Assembly (NCBI RefSeq): GCF_050948175.1
Contig: NC_135201.1
Coordinates: 310,001-374,000 of the forward strand
Reading direction: 5' to 3'
DNA length: 64,000 nucleotides
DNA from: Xylocopa sonorina
Taxonomy: Eukaryota > Arthropoda > Insecta > Hymenoptera > Apidae
Under the pieces are notes generated by a model. It was not told the origin of the DNA and made no database searches. It saw nothing but the letters and a program-made list of their open reading frames with translations. Positions 1 through 9,400 of this stretch are shown here, piece by piece; the first letter of the stretch is position 1, and the number at the start of each line of letters is the position of its first letter. The position numbers and the translations under genes are program-made.

Positions 1-40
1 CGGTTCCTTTCGGCGGAATTTCCGGAGGAAACGCGTGGCT

Positions 41-58
41 ATCCCACCGCTGTCACCA
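41..58 (-). other. Primer-binding site, probably for tRNA-Leu
   Basis: The plus strand reads ATCCCACCGCTGTCACCA, which looks like the last 15 bases of a mature tRNA followed by CCA. From memory it agrees with eukaryotic tRNA-Leu(AAG), whose 3' end is ...ATCCCACCGCTGCCA plus CCA, at all but one position. The minus strand (TGGTGACAGCGG...) would thus pair with that tRNA and prime minus-strand DNA synthesis. It lies 13 nt inside the inferred LTR end, a somewhat long spacer. No tRNA body precedes it, so it is not a tRNA gene. Confidence 0.62.
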
Positions 59-90
59 AAAATAACTTTCGTGTCACGTCCCGAGGTGCG

Positions 91-104
91 GTTGCGCTCG
101 CAAC
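91..104. other. Perfect short hairpin near the LTR end
   Basis: GTTGCG and CGCAAC pair around a 2-nt loop, 20 bp inside the inferred LTR end. It could fold in the leader RNA next to the primer-binding site, but six pairs is little evidence on its own. Confidence 0.4.
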
Positions 105-203
105 GGTGGCACAAAGTCGTAACCGTTCCCGAAAATAACGCGAATTGCGTCCGGACCGGGTTCGTTGGCGTTTCGGACTCGATAAAACGGTAATTAACAC
201 GAA

Positions 204-212
204 ACTTACCTT
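204..212 (-). promoter_or_regulatory. Consensus 5' splice donor
   Basis: The minus strand reads AAG|GTAAGT, a full match to the metazoan donor, with the cut between 210 and 209. It lies in the transcribed part of the LTR, just before the LTR end. If used, it would let a leader splice over gag-pol to a downstream ORF, as in env-type subgenomic RNAs. No acceptor can be sought, since the element body is outside the window. Confidence 0.35.
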
Positions 213-226
213 GTGATGGCTTGATT

Positions 227-553
227 CTACTGTCTGATTTCTCTTTCCAGGTACCTGGAGCGCCTTGGATCCGTAACCGGGATGGCGGCGGCGTACGGCT
301 GGAACGGAGGTACGTCTACGGGAATAAGCGTCCAGGCGAGTTGACTCCGGCTGGCAGGTATCGGCGTATGGCCCTGACGATTGGCGACTCGTACCGGTCG
401 TGCGGCGAAGGAAACCTCCTTCACAGGAACCAGGACTCGAACGTAGGAAATTGAATATTCTGGTGCATCACCCACGTATTCCCGAGCGAGACGACGAATG
501 AACTCTCTCCTCCCCGCGCGTCGTGTACGCTTTGTCGGAGGTGCAAGGCTCAT
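227..553 (-). CDS. Unidentified 108-codon ORF within the LTR
   Basis: A minus-strand ORF starts at an ATG at 553 and ends at a TAG at 227-229. The product is basic: its N-terminus has KRTRRAGRREFIRRLAREY, and a proline/valine-rich middle and a charged end (RRSRYLEREIRQ) follow. It has no membrane segment, zinc knuckle or protease motif that I can see, and I do not recognise it. It lies in the part of the LTR that would be transcribed (downstream of the TATA-like box), and a consensus splice donor follows 17 bases after its stop. It could be a small leader ORF of the element or a chance ORF; an overlapping plus-strand frame (221-454) is also open. Confidence 0.3.
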   Translation of the reverse strand: MSLAPPTKRTRRAGRREFIRRLAREYVGDAPEYSISYVRVLVPVKEVSFAARPVRVANRQGHTPIPASRSQLAWTLIPVDVPPFQPYAAAIPVTDPRRSRYLEREIRQ

Positions 554-588
554 CGAGAATACTTGAACTTCGGTGGAGTACGGCGCGG

Positions 589-691
589 CTAAGCGTTGGT
601 TCGCTCTAGCTTACCGGGATCGACCTGGGCGCAAGATATTCGGTACACGGTAGAAGTGAGGATGGAGCAACTAAGCGCTGGTTCGCTCTAG
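589..691. repeat. Pair of 21-bp direct repeats in the LTR
   Basis: The same 21-bp word, beginning CTAAGCG and ending GGTTCGCTCTAG, occurs at 589-609 and 671-691 with one mismatch and an 82-bp period. It lies in the transcribed part of the LTR. It may be a duplicated regulatory or packaging motif; its function is unknown. Confidence 0.8.
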
Positions 692-1033
692 TCGTCGAGC
701 CTCAAGACTATCGCAGATGAGATATAGAATTAGAATAATCGCGAGCGTACCCGTGGATTAGAATTAAGGAATTGTATTTGAACTCGAATAAAGATACTTT
801 GAATCTGGTAAAAATAAATATATTCTATGATTTCACTATACTAGATACACTTGACTAAATTCTAAGTTACTGACTAACGATTACAATGAGAATTAGAAAT
901 AGTATGAAGTATCGAATGGACTCCGCTATGGGAGTATGGATAGAGACGAATGCATTAGAGCTAATTGCTCGTTGCGAATGAGCCTATTGCTCGGATCGAA
1001 AGTGCATTGTTCGGATGCTGGATTAGAACTCCT

Positions 1034-1075
1034 CGGTTCGGAGGCGAGTTCGGAACCCTTCGGTTCGGAGGCGAG
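1034..1075. repeat. Pair of 15-bp direct repeats in the LTR
   Basis: CGGTTCGGAGGCGAG occurs exactly at 1034-1048 and again at 1061-1075, a 27-bp period, just left of the GC-rich segment. It is a local tandem duplication within the LTR. Confidence 0.85.
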
Positions 1076-1144
1076 ATAGGAACTGACTCTCGGATCTCGC
1101 GTCCGCGACCTCCTCGGGTCGCGCGGCGCGCGAGTCGCTGGGCT

Positions 1145-1219
1145 CTCGCGGTGGGGCGGACGGTCGGAGTAGGGCGGCCGCTCGGCCCTCGCGGTGCGGC
1201 GGCCGTTCGGAGTGGGGCG
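1145..1219. repeat. GC-rich 32-bp degenerate direct repeat
   Basis: Segments 1145-1176 and 1188-1219 align at 28 of 32 positions (both start CTCGCGGTG and contain TCGGAGT followed by GGGCG). The period is 43 bp. They lie just downstream of the TATA-like box in the element's orientation, so they could be GC-box-like downstream promoter DNA or structured 5' leader RNA. Confidence 0.75.
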
Positions 1220-1293
1220 CGGCCCGCGTTAAGCGTGAGCCGCGAGCGTCGAGTCTGCGCGCGAGTGCAACGGAACATAACCGTGCATGAATG

Positions 1294-1310
1294 AAATATA
1301 TACATATATT
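1294..1310 (-). promoter_or_regulatory. TATA-like element of the LTR promoter
   Basis: An AT block contains TATATA at 1297-1302, readable on both strands, at the edge of the GC-rich segment. In the element's orientation it lies about 345 bp after the LTR start, a normal place for the end of U3, so transcription would start around 1260-1275 and run left. The position supports this more than the motif does, since such AT runs occur by chance. Confidence 0.4.
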
Positions 1311-1357
1311 CACTTAAATCTAGGTGTGTATGTACATAGGTGAGTAGTGTGCTTATT

Positions 1358-1649
1358 CTAATCCCACATGTACGAGAAGTACGTATAGGGCTTCGTGATC
1401 GCTGGGGATTCGACCCAGTATGTGTCGGAGAGCTCCTCGCCCTCGTAATACGGGGTGAAGTCCTCCCCCTCGTGTGTGGAAATCGCCCGTGGGCGCGGCA
1501 TGCTGCATCCTTCTTCCCTCTCGTACCATTGTCTCCTTCTGTAGGGACGGCGAGTCGGCGGGTGGCCCGTGTGCAGGGGCTCCGGATACGGATGCTGGGG
1601 ATGATGAGGTGGACGCCGGAGGGTGGCAGGCGGTACGCCTGACGTTACA
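1358..1649 (-). CDS. Open frame from the LTR edge: possible C-terminus of the element's last ORF
   Basis: From the LTR boundary one minus-strand frame stays open for about 97 codons to a TAG at 1358-1360. The peptide is proline- and arginine-rich at first (RRPPHHPQHPYPEP), then acidic and tyrosine-rich, ending YTYFSYMWD. The extra codons to the right, including the first ATG at 1669, are satellite and not part of it. In many LTR elements the last ORF ends inside the 3' LTR; the 5' LTR then carries an untranslated copy of that tail. That would explain a good open frame here with no start codon of its own. The family is not recognised. A chance open frame in GC-rich DNA is the alternative. Confidence 0.35.
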
Positions 1650-1716
1650 GTATACATGAGACTTCGCAATGAATATTATATCTTATCATGAAACATAGAA
1701 ATGAGATGCAGCATCT
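1650..1716 (+). repeat. Partial satellite monomer at the array edge
   Basis: The array begins abruptly with GTATACATGAGACTTCGC, the final part of a monomer variant seen elsewhere preceded by GAATACGAG. The next monomer starts at 1669. Its GCAGCATCTCG replaces the usual GCGATATCGCG and destroys the palindrome. The variant GCGGCATCTCG recurs near 4493, 13371 and 49837. The repeat unit of block A starts just after it. Confidence 0.9.
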
Positions 1717-4700
1717 CGTTTTAAGAAGCATTACAACTCTATTGCTACGATACTTAGACATCTGCAAACACTATTTCCTATCGAGGAAGTGTCGCATTTA
1801 CATTCATTTGAAGCGTAGACGAGGAATACATAGTACTTCGCAATGAATATTATATCTTATCATGAAACATAGAAATGTGATGCGATATCGCGTTTTAGGA
1901 AGCATTACAACTCTAGTGCTACGATACGTAGATATCTGCAAACGTTATTTCCTAGCAAGGAATTGTCGCATTTACTTTCATTTGAAGCGTATGCGAGGAA
2001 TACATAACACTTCGCAATGAATATTATATCTTATAATGAATCATAGAAATAAGATGTGATATCGCGTTTTAGGAAGCGTTAGAACACTATTGCTACGATA
2101 CGTAGACATCTGCAAACGCTATTTCACAGCAAGGAAGTGTCGCATTTGCATTCTTTTGAAGTGAATACGAGGTATACATGAGACTTCGCAATGAATATTA
2201 TATCTTATCATGAAACGTAGAAATGAGATGCGATATCGCGTTTTAAGAAGCGTTAGAACACTATTGCTACGATACGTAGACAACTGCAAGCGCCATTTCC
2301 TAGGAAGGAAGTGTCGCATTTACATTCTTTTGAAGTGAATACAAGGTATACATGAGACTTCGCAATGAATATTATATCTTATCATGAAACATAGAAATGA
2401 GATGCGATATCGCGTTTTAAGAAGCATTACAACCCTATTGCTACGATACGTAGATATCTGCAAACGCTATTTCCAAGCAAGGAAGTGTCGCATTTACATT
2501 CATTTGAAGTGTATTTGTGGAATACATAACACTTCGCAATGAATATTATATCTTATATTGAATCATAGAAATGAGATGCGATATCGCGTTTTAAGAAGCT
2601 TTAGAACTCTATTGCTACGAAACGTAGACATCTGCAAACGCTATTTCCTAGCAATGAAGTGTCGCATTTACATTCCTTTGAAGCGTAGACGAGGAATACA
2701 TAGTACGTCGCAATGAATATTATATATTATCATGAATCATAGAAATGAGATGCGATATCGCGGTTTAAGAAGCTTTAGAACTCTACTGCTTCCATACGTA
2801 GACACCTGCAATCGCTATTTCCTAGCAAGGAAGTGTCGCATTTACATTCATTTGAAGCGTAGACGAGGAATACATAGTACTTCGTAATGAATATTATATA
2901 TTATCATGAATCATAGAAATGAGATGCGATATCGCGGTTTAAGAAGCTTTAGAACTCTACTGCTTCCATACGTAGACACCTGCAATCGCTATTTCCTAGC
3001 AAGGAAGTGTCGCATTTACATTCATTTGAAGCGTAGACGAGGAATACATAGTACTTCGCAATGAATATTATATCTTATCATGAAACATAGAAATGAGATG
3101 CGATATCGCGGTTTAAGAAGCTTTAGAACTCTACTGCTTCCATACGTAGACACCTGCAATCGCTACTTACTAGCAAGGAAGTGTCGCATTTACATTCATT
3201 TGAAGCGTAGACGAGGAACACATAGTACTTCGCAATGAATATTATATCTTATCATAAAACATAGAAATGAGATGCGATATCGCGGTTTAAGAAGCTTTAG
3301 AACCCTATTGCTACGATACGTAGACATCTGCAAACGCTATTTCCTAGCAAGGAAGTGTCGCATTTACATTCATTCTAAGCGTAGACGAGGAATGCATAGT
3401 ACATCGCAATCAATATTATATCTTATCATGAAACATAGAAATGAGATCCGATATCGCGTTATAAGAAGCATTAGAACTCTATTGCTTCGATACGTACACA
3501 TCTGCAATCGCTATTTCCTAGCAAGGAAGTGTCGCATTTACATTCATTTGATGTGAAGACGAGGAATACATAACACTTCGCAATGAATATTATATCTTAT
3601 CGGGAAACGTAGAAATGAGATGCGATATCGCGTCTTAAGAAGCATTTCAACTCTATTGCTACGATACGTAGAAATCTGCAAACGCTATTTCCTAGCAAGG
3701 AAGTGTCGCATTTACATACTTTTGAAGTGAATACGAGGTATACATGAGACTTCGCAATGAATATTATATCTTATCATGAAACATTGAAATGAGATCCGAT
3801 ATCGCGTTTTAAGAAGCATTAGAACTCTATTGCTTCGATACGTAGACATCGGGAAACGTTATTTCCTAGCAAGGAATTGTCGCATTTACTTTCATTTGAA
3901 GTGTATGCGAGGAATACATAACACTTCGCAATGAGTATTATATCTTATAATGAATCATACAAATGAGATGCGATATCGCGTTTTAAGAAGCGTTAGAACA
4001 CTATTGCTACGATACGTAGACATCTGCAAACGCTTTTTCCTAGCAAGGAAGTGTCGCATTTACATTAATTTGAAGTGTAGACGAGGAATACATAACATTT
4101 CGCAATGAATATTAGATCTTATCATGAATCATAGAAATGAGATGCGATATCGCGTTTTAAGAAGCTTTGGAACTCTATTGCTACGATACGTAGACATCTG
4201 CAAACGCTATTTCCTAGCAAGGAAGTGTCGCATTTGCGTTCATTTGAAGCGTAGACGAGGAATGCATAGTACTTCGCAATGAATATTGTGTCCTATCATG
4301 AAACATAGAAATGAGATGCGACATCGCGGTTTAAGAAGCTTTAGAACTCTACTGCTTCCATACGTAGACACCTGCAATCGCTATTTCCTAGCAAGGAAGT
4401 GTCGCATTTGCGTTCATTTGAAGCGTAGACGAGGAATGCATAGTACTTCGCAATGAATATTATATATTATCATGAAACATAGAATTGAGATGCGGCATCT
4501 CGTTTAAAGAAGCATTAGCACTCTATTGCTTCCATACGTAGACACCTGCAATCGCTATTTCCTAGCAAGGAAGTGTCGCATTTACATTCATTTGAAGCGT
4601 AGACGAGAAATACATAGTACTTCGCAATGAATATTGTGTCCTATCATGAAACATAGAAATGAGATGCGATATCGCGGTTTAAGAAGCTTTAGAACTCTAC

Positions 4701-6414
4701 TGCTACGATACGTAGACATCTGCAAACGCTATTTCCTAGCAAGGAAGTGTCGCATTTACATTAATCTGAAGCGTAGACGAGGAATACATAGTACTTCGCA
4801 ATGAATATTATATCTTATCATGAAACGTAGAAATGAGGTGCGATATCGCGGTTTAAGAAGCTTTAGAACTCTACTGCTTCCATACGTAGACACCTGCAAT
4901 CGCTATTTCCTAGCAAGGAAGTGTCGCATTTACATTCATTTGAAGCGTAGACGAGGAATACATAGTACTTCGCAATGAATATTGTGTCCTATCATGAAAC
5001 ATAGAAATGAGATGCGATATCGCGGTTTAAGAAGCTTTAGAACTCTACTGCTTCCATACGTAGACACCTGCAATCGCTATTTCCTAGCTAGGAAGTGTCG
5101 CATTTACATTCATTTGAAGCGTAGACGAGGAACACATAGTACTTCGCAATGAATATTATATCTTATCATAAAACATAGAAATGAGATACGATATCGCGTT
5201 TTAAGAAGCATTACAATTCTATTGCTACGATACGTAGACATCTGCAAACGCTATTTCCTAGCAAGGAAGTGTCGCATTTACATTAATCTGAAGCGTAGAC
5301 GAGGAATACATAGTACTTCGCAATGAATATTATATCTTATCATGAAACGTAGAAATGAGATGCGATATCGCGGTTTAAGAAGCTTTAGAACTCTACTGCT
5401 TCCATACGTAGACACCTGCAATCGCTATTTCCTAGCAAGGAAGTGTCGCATTTACATTCATTTGAAGCGTAGACGAGGAATACATAGTACTTCGCAATGA
5501 ATATTGTGTCCTATCATGAAACATAGAAATGAGATGCGATATCGCGGTTTAAGAAGCTTTAGAACTCTACTGCTTCCATACGTAGACACCTGCAATCGCT
5601 ATTTCCTAGCTAGGAAGTGTCGCATTTACATTCATTTGAAGCGTAGACGAGGAACACATAGTACTTCGCAATGAATATTATATCTTATCATAAAACATAG
5701 AAATGAGATACGATATCGCGTTTTAAGAAGCATTACAATTCTATTGCTACGATACGTAGAAATCTGCAAACGCTATTTCCTAGCAAGGAAGTGTCGCATC
5801 TACATTCATTTGATGCGTAGACGAGGAATACGTAGTACTTCGCAATTAATATTATGTCTTATCATGAATCATAGAAATGACATGCGATATCGCGTCTTAA
5901 GAAGCATTTCAACTCTATTGCTACGATACGTAGACATCTGCAAACGCTATTTCCTAGCAAGGAAGTGTCGCATTTACATTCATTTGAAGCGTAGACGAGG
6001 AACACATAGTACTTCGCAATGAATATTGTGTCCTATCATGAAACATAGGAATGAGATGCGATATCGCGTTTTAAGAAGCATTTCAACTCTATTGCTACGA
6101 TACGTAGACATCTGCAAACGCTATTTCCTAGCAAGGAAGTGTCGCATTTACATTCATCTGAAGCGTAGACGAGGAATACATAGTACTTCGCAATGAATGT
6201 TATATCTTATCATGAATCACAGAAATGAGATGCGATATCGCGGTTTAAGAAGCTTTAGAACTCTACTGCTTCCATACGTAGACACCTGCAATCGCTATTT
6301 CCTAGCAAGGAAGTGTCGCATTTACATTCATTTGAAGCGTAGACGAGGAATACATAGTACTTCGCAATGAATATTGTGTCCTATCATGAAACATAGAAAT
6401 GAGATGCGATATCG
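1717..6414 (+). repeat. Higher-order repeat A, copy 1 (27 monomers, 4698 bp)
   Basis: Twenty-seven monomers form one unit that is repeated immediately at 6415. The unit mixes type 1 and type 2 monomers; a run of three near-identical type 2 monomers lies at about 2715-3236. Distinctive single-monomer variants such as CCTATCGAGG (near 1777), TATTTGTGG (near 2512) and CATCGGGAAACG (near 3847) each recur exactly 4698 bp later. Comparing the copies line by line I noticed two substitutions: A at 1980 against G at 6678, and A at 4279 against G at 8977. Confidence 0.95.
4704..5747 (+). repeat. Three-monomer sub-repeat inside unit A (2 x 522 bp)
   Basis: Within unit A, 4704-5225 and 5226-5747 are near-identical three-monomer blocks. 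Markers are TTAATCTGAAG at 4761 and 5283 and CCTAGCTAGG in both. A third start breaks at 5761. The difference seen is GAGGTGCG in the first copy against GAGATGCG in the second. The same pair recurs at 9402-10445, so the trimer duplication predates the 4698-bp duplication. Confidence 0.9.
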
Positions 6415-9400
6415 CGTTTTAAGAAGCATTACAACTCTATTGCTACGATACTTAGACATCTGCAAACACTATTTCCTATCGAGGAAGTGTCGCATTTACA
6501 TTCATTTGAAGCGTAGACGAGGAATACATAGTACTTCGCAATGAATATTATATCTTATCATGAAACATAGAAATGTGATGCGATATCGCGTTTTAGGAAG
6601 CATTACAACTCTAGTGCTACGATACGTAGATATCTGCAAACGTTATTTCCTAGCAAGGAATTGTCGCATTTACTTTCGTTTGAAGCGTATGCGAGGAATA
6701 CATAACACTTCGCAATGAATATTATATCTTATAATGAATCATAGAAATAAGATGTGATATCGCGTTTTAGGAAGCGTTAGAACACTATTGCTACGATACG
6801 TAGACATCTGCAAACGCTATTTCACAGCAAGGAAGTGTCGCATTTGCATTCTTTTGAAGTGAATACGAGGTATACATGAGACTTCGCAATGAATATTATA
6901 TCTTATCATGAAACGTAGAAATGAGATGCGATATCGCGTTTTAAGAAGCGTTAGAACACTATTGCTACGATACGTAGACAACTGCAAGCGCCATTTCCTA
7001 GGAAGGAAGTGTCGCATTTACATTCTTTTGAAGTGAATACAAGGTATACATGAGACTTCGCAATGAATATTATATCTTATCATGAAACATAGAAATGAGA
7101 TGCGATATCGCGTTTTAAGAAGCATTACAACCCTATTGCTACGATACGTAGATATCTGCAAACGCTATTTCCAAGCAAGGAAGTGTCGCATTTACATTCA
7201 TTTGAAGTGTATTTGTGGAATACATAACACTTCGCAATGAATATTATATCTTATATTGAATCATAGAAATGAGATGCGATATCGCGTTTTAAGAAGCTTT
7301 AGAACTCTATTGCTACGAAACGTAGACATCTGCAAACGCTATTTCCTAGCAATGAAGTGTCGCATTTACATTCCTTTGAAGCGTAGACGAGGAATACATA
7401 GTACGTCGCAATGAATATTATATATTATCATGAATCATAGAAATGAGATGCGATATCGCGGTTTAAGAAGCTTTAGAACTCTACTGCTTCCATACGTAGA
7501 CACCTGCAATCGCTATTTCCTAGCAAGGAAGTGTCGCATTTACATTCATTTGAAGCGTAGACGAGGAATACATAGTACTTCGTAATGAATATTATATATT
7601 ATCATGAATCATAGAAATGAGATGCGATATCGCGGTTTAAGAAGCTTTAGAACTCTACTGCTTCCATACGTAGACACCTGCAATCGCTATTTCCTAGCAA
7701 GGAAGTGTCGCATTTACATTCATTTGAAGCGTAGACGAGGAATACATAGTACTTCGCAATGAATATTATATCTTATCATGAAACATAGAAATGAGATGCG
7801 ATATCGCGGTTTAAGAAGCTTTAGAACTCTACTGCTTCCATACGTAGACACCTGCAATCGCTACTTACTAGCAAGGAAGTGTCGCATTTACATTCATTTG
7901 AAGCGTAGACGAGGAACACATAGTACTTCGCAATGAATATTATATCTTATCATAAAACATAGAAATGAGATGCGATATCGCGGTTTAAGAAGCTTTAGAA
8001 CCCTATTGCTACGATACGTAGACATCTGCAAACGCTATTTCCTAGCAAGGAAGTGTCGCATTTACATTCATTCTAAGCGTAGACGAGGAATGCATAGTAC
8101 ATCGCAATCAATATTATATCTTATCATGAAACATAGAAATGAGATCCGATATCGCGTTATAAGAAGCATTAGAACTCTATTGCTTCGATACGTACACATC
8201 TGCAATCGCTATTTCCTAGCAAGGAAGTGTCGCATTTACATTCATTTGATGTGAAGACGAGGAATACATAACACTTCGCAATGAATATTATATCTTATCG
8301 GGAAACGTAGAAATGAGATGCGATATCGCGTCTTAAGAAGCATTTCAACTCTATTGCTACGATACGTAGAAATCTGCAAACGCTATTTCCTAGCAAGGAA
8401 GTGTCGCATTTACATACTTTTGAAGTGAATACGAGGTATACATGAGACTTCGCAATGAATATTATATCTTATCATGAAACATTGAAATGAGATCCGATAT
8501 CGCGTTTTAAGAAGCATTAGAACTCTATTGCTTCGATACGTAGACATCGGGAAACGTTATTTCCTAGCAAGGAATTGTCGCATTTACTTTCATTTGAAGT
8601 GTATGCGAGGAATACATAACACTTCGCAATGAGTATTATATCTTATAATGAATCATACAAATGAGATGCGATATCGCGTTTTAAGAAGCGTTAGAACACT
8701 ATTGCTACGATACGTAGACATCTGCAAACGCTTTTTCCTAGCAAGGAAGTGTCGCATTTACATTAATTTGAAGTGTAGACGAGGAATACATAACATTTCG
8801 CAATGAATATTAGATCTTATCATGAATCATAGAAATGAGATGCGATATCGCGTTTTAAGAAGCTTTGGAACTCTATTGCTACGATACGTAGACATCTGCA
8901 AACGCTATTTCCTAGCAAGGAAGTGTCGCATTTGCGTTCATTTGAAGCGTAGACGAGGAATGCATAGTACTTCGCAGTGAATATTGTGTCCTATCATGAA
9001 ACATAGAAATGAGATGCGACATCGCGGTTTAAGAAGCTTTAGAACTCTACTGCTTCCATACGTAGACACCTGCAATCGCTATTTCCTAGCAAGGAAGTGT
9101 CGCATTTGCGTTCATTTGAAGCGTAGACGAGGAATGCATAGTACTTCGCAATGAATATTATATATTATCATGAAACATAGAATTGAGATGCGGCATCTCG
9201 TTTAAAGAAGCATTAGCACTCTATTGCTTCCATACGTAGACACCTGCAATCGCTATTTCCTAGCAAGGAAGTGTCGCATTTACATTCATTTGAAGCGTAG
9301 ACGAGAAATACATAGTACTTCGCAATGAATATTGTGTCCTATCATGAAACATAGAAATGAGATGCGATATCGCGGTTTAAGAAGCTTTAGAACTCTACTG

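Larger units (their letters stand above)
1..1649 (-). mobile_element. LTR retrotransposon, 5' end only (LTR, primer-binding site and start of leader)
   Basis: Read on the minus strand, this stretch has the order expected for the 5' end of an LTR retrotransposon: an LTR (1649 to 72), a short spacer, a tRNA-complementary primer-binding site (58 to 41), then 40 bases of internal leader before the window ends. The gag and pol genes would lie to the left, outside the window, so the superfamily (Ty3/gypsy, BEL/Pao or other) cannot be decided. The right end abuts satellite in mid-monomer, which fits insertion into the array. The orientation rests on three things: the primer-binding site is on the minus strand, the TATA-like box sits about 345 bp inside the LTR start, and the right-hand neighbour is non-element DNA. 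A target-site duplication cannot be checked because the other flank is missing; it would begin with the bases at 1650 (GTAT or GTATA). Confidence 0.75.
72..1649 (-). repeat. Long terminal repeat (5' LTR, about 1578 bp)
   Basis: On the minus strand the LTR opens with TGTAACGTC at 1649 and closes with GACGTGACA at 72. These ends are inverted repeats matching at 8 of 9 positions and have the usual TG...CA termini. The 1649 end is certain to the base because recognisable satellite (GTATACATGAGAC) starts at 1650. The 72 end is inferred from the terminal match and from the primer-binding site 13 nt further on. At about 1.6 kb this is a long LTR. Composition is uneven: 1080-1260 is very GC-rich, while roughly 700-960 is AT-rich with nothing I recognise. 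Two AATAAA hexamers (787-792 and 813-818) are on the plus strand, the wrong strand for this element, and I found no minus-strand AATAAA. Confidence 0.72.

Noticed and set aside
41..58. 3' end of a tRNA gene on the plus strand
   Set aside because: The acceptor-like sequence ends in an encoded CCA, which eukaryotic tRNA genes lack. The bases before it do not form a full T-loop or the rest of a tRNA.
247..258. 12-bp perfect palindrome CCAGGTACCTGG in the LTR
   Set aside because: It is real but isolated. One palindrome of this size in 1.6 kb, with no second copy, does not justify calling a binding site.
221..454. Plus-strand 77-codon frame, with a possible 61-bp intron (GTAATT at 190 to CAG at 250) before it
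   Set aside because: The acceptor TTTCTCTTTCCAG looks good, but the donor is weak, there is no convincing upstream exon, and the segment lies inside an LTR whose sense strand is minus.
1080..1260. CpG island or promoter of a host gene
   Set aside because: It lies within the LTR, between its TATA-like box and its 3' end, and consists partly of a 32-bp direct repeat. No host gene follows on either side.
965..1294. Overlapping open frames on both strands of the GC-rich segment (about 96-114 codons)
   Set aside because: GC-rich DNA has few stop codons, and several frames are open at once over the 32-bp direct repeats. The peptides are low-complexity Arg/Ala/Pro.
1340..1642. Plus-strand 100-codon frame opposite the LTR edge
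   Set aside because: It is antisense to the more protein-like minus-strand frame. Its composition is unremarkable and it has no start context or partner.
3838..3870. Possible CENP-B box in monomers with TTCGATACGTAGACATCGGGA
   Set aside because: The CENP-B core needs TTCG and CGGG separated by 7 bases with an A at the fifth. Here 12 bases separate them, and most monomers lack CGGG altogether.
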